Assembly: GCA_030037515.1 (NCBI GenBank)
Contig: JASHRE010000596.1
Span: 1 to 9,584 of the forward strand
Length of the DNA: 9,584 bases
From: Candidatus Sulfotelmatobacter sp.
GTDB taxonomy: Bacteria; Acidobacteriota; Terriglobia; Terriglobales; Acidobacteriaceae
Reading direction: 5' to 3'
The notes under the pieces are model-generated. The model was not told where the DNA came from, did no database searches, and saw only the letters and a program-made list of their open reading frames with translations. Shown piece by piece: positions 6,845-9,584 of this stretch. The stretch's first letter is position 1; each line of letters begins with the position of its first letter. Made by a program: the position numbers and the translations under genes.

Positions 6845-6896
6845 AAAAAATGTGCACCTGTGTTGCGCTAAGGTACGTCACGCTTGCACATATTTT
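6845..6896. repeat. Imperfect 12-bp inverted repeat upstream of rbfA
   Basis: AAAAAATGTGCA (6845-6856) and TGCACATATTTT (6885-6896) are inverted with 11 of 12 positions matching and 28 bases between. The inner seven pairs (ATGTGCA/TGCACAT) are perfect. The repeat lies 36 to 87 bases before the rbfA start, where an operator or leader stem could act. No known regulator motif is recognised. Confidence 0.5.
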
Positions 6897-6938
6897 GGCG
6901 CGGATTCGACTCAATCCGGTAAGTACGGCGGTAACAAG

Positions 6939-6966
6939 ATGTTAGGCGGAGACGCGCTGTTGACAA
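6939..6966 (-). promoter_or_regulatory. Possible promoter for rbfA-nrnA
   Basis: On the minus strand TTGTCA (6966-6961, five of six to consensus) and TAACAT (6944-6939, four of six) are separated by 16 bases, about 130 bases before the rbfA GTG. The inverted repeat at 6845-6896 would then be in the transcribed leader. Plausible only as a candidate. Confidence 0.25.
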
Positions 6967-6992
6967 CTCGACTTCGCCAGTGAGCTTGCAAT

Positions 6993-7005
6993 TTCGGGTC
7001 CCGAA
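6993..7005. repeat. Perfect 13-bp palindrome TTCGGG-T-CCCGAA
   Basis: Two perfect six-base arms flank a single central base. It lies upstream of the candidate rbfA promoter and 85 bases after the phosphatase stop. The odd-length palindrome is the form expected of a dimeric repressor or activator site. No T run follows on either strand, so it is not a terminator. Confidence 0.45.
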
Positions 7006-7089
7006 CGCGGCGACTGTGGCAGAAAGATACCACCCTGCCGGCAATCTGATCGGGACTTGGTTGAGCACGGCGAACGCTGAGATGCACCC

Positions 7090-8391
7090 TCAATTCTTTT
7101 TGCAGCGGGCCAATACAAGCGTGATGTCGTCATGCTGTTCGCGACTCTGATTGAACCACCGCAATGAATTGAGAACGTCTGCTAGCGAAGCTTGGGCAGA
7201 AACCTGGCGGTTCTGGTGCAAGGCTGCAATCAGCCGGTCTTCGCCGAATTCCTCATCCGCGTCATTGCGGGCTTCGGTCACGCCATCGGTGTAAAGGGCA
7301 ACCATGTCGCCGGGCGAGAGACTACGTTCGCCCACCGAGCAATTCCACTCCCGGAAAAGGCCGAGCACGGTGCAGGTCGGTTCCATAAGCTCAACTTTGC
7401 CATCGTCCGCGAGGACCAGGCCCGGCAAGTGTCCACAATTGGCGTACCGCAGCAGCTTGGCCGAGTCGTCGTACTCTGCGAAAAACAGCGTGGCATAGTT
7501 GCCTTCGGCGGTGTTCTGGTAAAAGAGCTGATTCAATGAACGCAGAAGCCGCTCCGGTTGTCCCAGCGCAAAAGGTGTATAAGGCCGGCTCCAATACGCG
7601 GGACTCTGGCTGCGGAGATGAGCCTGCAGATTGGCCATCAGCAGAGCTGCGGCCGTCCCTTTACCCGAAATATCGCCGATGACGATGCCCGTGCGATCAC
7701 GTCCGAGATCCAGAAAGTCATAATAGTCGCCGCCGACTTCGCGTGCCTGAACGCAGATCGCGGCGCAATCGAGAGTATTCAGGGATGGCGGCGCTTGCGG
7801 TAGAAGCCTGGCCTGCACAGCGCGGGCGAATTCCCGTTCGCGGGTGGCGCGGTTTTCGGCTTCTAGCTGCGCGGCGTAAGTGCGGCGCTCGCTCTCAATT
7901 TCCAAAATCATTTCTTTGTAGCTGAGCAGCGTGAACCAGTTCCCGTCCGGATCTTCCAGAACGGCAGACGTCGCGCCCCATTCCTCGGTGCGCGGCGGCT
8001 GGGGAAACAAAACTCCACGTGAGCGCCACTCTTCAAATTTCGCAGGAACATTTTCGGTGAGGAATGTGATTTGCGGGGAACGTCCGATCCGAATGTAGTC
8101 GTCAGACTCAGGAGTTGGGGCGACCAGCGTGAGCACGGCCGTGCCATCCGGCGGAGAAACCGCCAGCCAGCGTTCGCCGGAGGAAAGCCGATTGTCGAAG
8201 GCCAGCTCGAATCCCAGCTGCTCGACGAAGAATCGCAGACTGCGATCCTGATCGCGAACGAAGACATTTACGGTTCCCAGACGCAGATAAAGATCGGCCC
8301 GGCCCGGATCAAAGCTGCTGCGGTGTGCTTTGAACGGCGAGGGAACACCAGCCGCCTGCCTTCCGGGTTGAATGGGTTCGGCTCCCTGCAT
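7090..8391 (-). CDS. VOC-domain / SpoIIE-type PP2C serine phosphatase fusion
   Basis: The 433-residue protein has three parts. Residues about 36-158 form a VOC (glyoxalase/bleomycin-resistance) domain: a TVNVFVRDQDRSLRFF first strand and helix, and DPDGN at 147-151. Residues about 158-200 are a charged helix (EIESERRTYAAQLEAENRAT) leading to the ARAVQARLLPQ segment usual before RsbU-like domains. Residues about 205-430 are a PP2C phosphatase with EVGGDYYDF (D222), VIGDISGKGTAAALLMA (D240), YTDGVTE (D369) and HDDITLV (D421, D422), the manganese-binding aspartates. Such phosphatases dephosphorylate anti-sigma-factor antagonists in partner-switching pathways. In the VOC domain the positions where metal ligands usually fall are T40, Q107 and T154, so metal-dependent catalysis is unlikely and the domain is probably a sensor. 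The gene lies 29 bases after ylxP. No partner anti-sigma or STAS gene is in the window. Confidence 0.9.
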   Translation of the reverse strand: MQGAEPIQPGRQAAGVPSPFKAHRSSFDPGRADLYLRLGTVNVFVRDQDRSLRFFVEQLGFELAFDNRLSSGERWLAVSPPDGTAVLTLVAPTPESDDYIRIGRSPQITFLTENVPAKFEEWRSRGVLFPQPPRTEEWGATSAVLEDPDGNWFTLLSYKEMILEIESERRTYAAQLEAENRATREREFARAVQARLLPQAPPSLNTLDCAAICVQAREVGGDYYDFLDLGRDRTGIVIGDISGKGTAAALLMANLQAHLRSQSPAYWSRPYTPFALGQPERLLRSLNQLFYQNTAEGNYATLFFAEYDDSAKLLRYANCGHLPGLVLADDGKVELMEPTCTVLGLFREWNCSVGERSLSPGDMVALYTDGVTEARNDADEEFGEDRLIAALHQNRQVSAQASLADVLNSLRWFNQSREQHDDITLVLARCKKN

Positions 8392-8420
8392 GACAAATCG
8401 CCCGCAGAATTACGATTATT

Positions 8421-8711
8421 CTACCCAAAGAACTCCAGGAACGAATCGGCCAGATCGGCGCCATGGTTGTTGGCGATGCGCGCCGCCTGGAGTTCCACTT
8501 TTTTCATGAGCCCGTCAAGATAATCGCGTGAGTCGGAGACGCTGACCACGCCAATGGTCGCGCAATTCCAGAGCCCCGTGGAATCGAGTTCGGCGACAGA
8601 AACGTTGAAAGCCGCGCGCAGTCGGTCTTTCACACTGCGGACGACTTGACGCCGATCTTTGAGCGATTGCGCGGCTTCGATGTGGAGTTCAAGGGTGAGA
8701 AAGGCAATCAT
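8421..8711 (-). CDS. ylxP: DUF503 / YlxP family protein
   Basis: The 96-residue product fits the small DUF503 family, with the opening AFLTLELHIEAAQSLKDRR, the region RAAFNVSVAELDS and the late IGVVSVSDSRDYLDGLM. The family has a ferredoxin-like fold and is nearly always found between infB and rbfA. A role in ribosome assembly or initiation has been suggested from that position, but its activity is not established. The ATG at 8711 has no good Shine-Dalgarno sequence. It follows infB at 79 bases, unusually wide for this pair, and that gap holds a strong stem. Family assignment is confident. Confidence 0.9.
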   Translation of the reverse strand: MIAFLTLELHIEAAQSLKDRRQVVRSVKDRLRAAFNVSVAELDSTGLWNCATIGVVSVSDSRDYLDGLMKKVELQAARIANNHGADLADSFLEFFG

Positions 8712-8729
8712 GCGGTCGTCAGTCGCGCT

Positions 8730-8784
8730 GGTCGTTAGTCGTCGGCGACAACTTGCTGCGAAACCCTCGAAACGACCAACGACC
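8730..8784 (-). repeat. 13-bp stem of GGTCGTT-type heptamers between infB and ylxP
   Basis: On the minus strand GGTCGTTGGTCGT (8784-8772) can pair with ACGACTAACGACC (8742-8730); 12 of 13 pairs are Watson-Crick and the remaining one is a G-U wobble in RNA. The loop is 29 bases. The 5' arm is two identical heptamers GGTCGTT, and related units (GGTCGTC, AGTCGTC) lie at 8714-8742 on the plus strand. No T run follows, so it is not a typical terminator. The arm ends 18 bases before the ylxP ATG and could affect ylxP translation or message stability. Confidence 0.7.
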
Positions 8785-8790
8785 GGGTGC

Positions 8791-9584
8791 TTACGCGATC
8801 ACTTCGGCCGCGATCCGCTCGGTCACGAACGCTTCGATTACGTCGCGGATCTTAACGTCGCCGTAGTTGGCGATCGAGATGCCGCACTCCTGTCCGTTGT
8901 GGACTTCGCGGGCATCGTCCTTGAAGCGCCGCAACGAGCCGACTTTGCCTTTGAACACGACCACGTTGTCGCGCAGCAGCCGCACTTCGGAATCGCGCTT
9001 GATGATGCCGTCGATGACGCGGCATCCCGCGACCGTGCCGACCTTCGGAATGCGGAAGGTTTCGAGCACTTCGGCGCGGCCTTGGTAGGTTTCTTTGATC
9101 GTCGGTTCGAGCAGGCCGCTCATGGCACGCTTGATCTCGTCTTGCAGTTCGTAAATGATCGAGTGCAAGCGGATGTCGACTTTTTCCTGCTCCGCCAGTT
9201 CCTGCGCCTTGCGTTCCGGACGCACGTTGAAACCGATGATGATGGCGTTCGAGGCGGAGGCCAGCAGAACGTCGGTTTCGGTGATCGCTCCGACGCCGGA
9301 TCGCAGAACTCTCAAACGCACTTTGTCGTTCGAGAGTTTTGACAGCAGATCGCTCAAGACTTCGACCGAACCCTGCACATCACCCTTGAGAATGATGTTG
9401 AGTTCTTTCGTGCCGGAAGTCTTGATTTGTTCCGCGAGTCCTTCGAGCGATACGCGAGAACTCTTGGCCAGGGTGGCTTCGCGGGCCTTCTGCTCGCGGT
9501 ACTCGGAGATGCCGCGTGCCTTGTCTCGATCGGCGACGACGACAAACTGATCACCCGCTTGCGGCAGTCCTTCCATGCCGAGGA
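8791..9584 (-). CDS. infB: Translation initiation factor IF-2, C-terminal part
   Basis: The frame is open to the window edge, so only the last 264 residues are present; the G domain lies outside. IF-2 is the GTPase that brings initiator fMet-tRNA to the 30S subunit and drives subunit joining. Visible are the end of domain II (LGMEGLPQAGDQF), domain III with LNIILKGDVQGSVEVL and the VLRSGVGAITETDVLLASAS segment that runs into the connecting helix, and the C-terminal domain IV with PKVGTVAGCRVIDG and KGKVGSLRRFKDDAREV, ending in GDVKIRDVIEAF. All are family hallmarks. The gene ends with TAA at 8793-8791 and is followed by ylxP, as in most bacteria. Confidence 0.96.
   Translation of the reverse strand, partial: LGMEGLPQAGDQFVVVADRDKARGISEYREQKAREATLAKSSRVSLEGLAEQIKTSGTKELNIILKGDVQGSVEVLSDLLSKLSNDKVRLRVLRSGVGAITETDVLLASASNAIIIGFNVRPERKAQELAEQEKVDIRLHSIIYELQDEIKRAMSGLLEPTIKETYQGRAEVLETFRIPKVGTVAGCRVIDGIIKRDSEVRLLRDNVVVFKGKVGSLRRFKDDAREVHNGQECGISIANYGDVKIRDVIEAFVTERIAAEVIA

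Larger units (their letters stand above)
6810..7089. other. Intergenic region upstream of rbfA with several repeats
   Basis: This 280-base gap breaks an otherwise dense minus-strand cluster. I find no supportable coding frame, tRNA or obvious rho-independent terminator after the phosphatase stop. It contains an imperfect 12-bp inverted repeat, a perfect 13-bp palindrome and a weak promoter candidate, listed separately. It is the natural place for an rbfA-nrnA promoter. Confidence 0.5.

Noticed and set aside
6960..6990. Plus-strand TTGACA as a promoter for a small RNA in the rbfA upstream gap
   Set aside because: No -10-like hexamer at 16-18 bases and no downstream gene or terminator on that strand.
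7014..7040. GGCAG/CTGCC stem after the phosphatase stop as a terminator
   Set aside because: Only five pairs with a 12-base loop and no T run follows.
8659..9342. Plus-strand open frame of 227 codons opposite infB
   Set aside because: It is antisense to the strongly conserved IF-2 C-terminal domains; no independent coding evidence.

Overview
The window looks like a chromosomal segment of a GC-rich, slow-evolving soil-type bacterium, most likely an Acidobacteriota (Terriglobia-like). This is inference from the infB–ylxP–rbfA–nrnA cluster, a glyoxalase-like/SpoIIE phosphatase fusion, and the style of the small membrane proteins. I have no database support for the taxonomy.

Left part (1–1610, + strand): the 3' end of an M24 (Xaa-Pro aminopeptidase-like) metallopeptidase is followed one base later by a four-helix membrane protein and then by a 60-residue two-helix membrane protein. 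These form a probable small operon. A three-unit heptanucleotide repeat lies between the last two genes.

Middle-left part (1611–3729): this is a gene graveyard around one intact gene. A small protein gene at 1668–1902 is broken by a single frameshift. A double-GNAT acetyltransferase on the minus strand appears intact. Beyond its start, 3124–3560 holds a heavily decayed gene for the gamma subunit of a 2-oxoacid:acceptor oxidoreductase, readable only by switching frame at least four times. Directly after it is the N-terminal stub of a transposase (3578–3670).

Right part (3730–9584, all minus strand; transcription runs from high to low coordinates): the order is infB (3' part), ylxP/DUF503, a VOC–PP2C phosphatase fusion, a 280-base intergenic region, rbfA, nrnA, a probable terminator, and an ArnT-like glycosyltransferase. 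infB, ylxP, rbfA and nrnA form the familiar translation-initiation, ribosome-maturation and RNA-turnover cluster. The phosphatase fusion sits between ylxP and rbfA. Its VOC domain lacks residues expected of metal ligands, which suggests a sensory rather than enzymatic role. The infB–ylxP gap carries a 13-bp stem built from GGTCGTT-type heptamers.

I see no tRNA, rRNA, CRISPR array, complete insertion sequence or defence system. The points most worth a second look are the degenerate-VOC phosphatase inside the translation cluster, the two decayed genes, and the heptanucleotide repeats.
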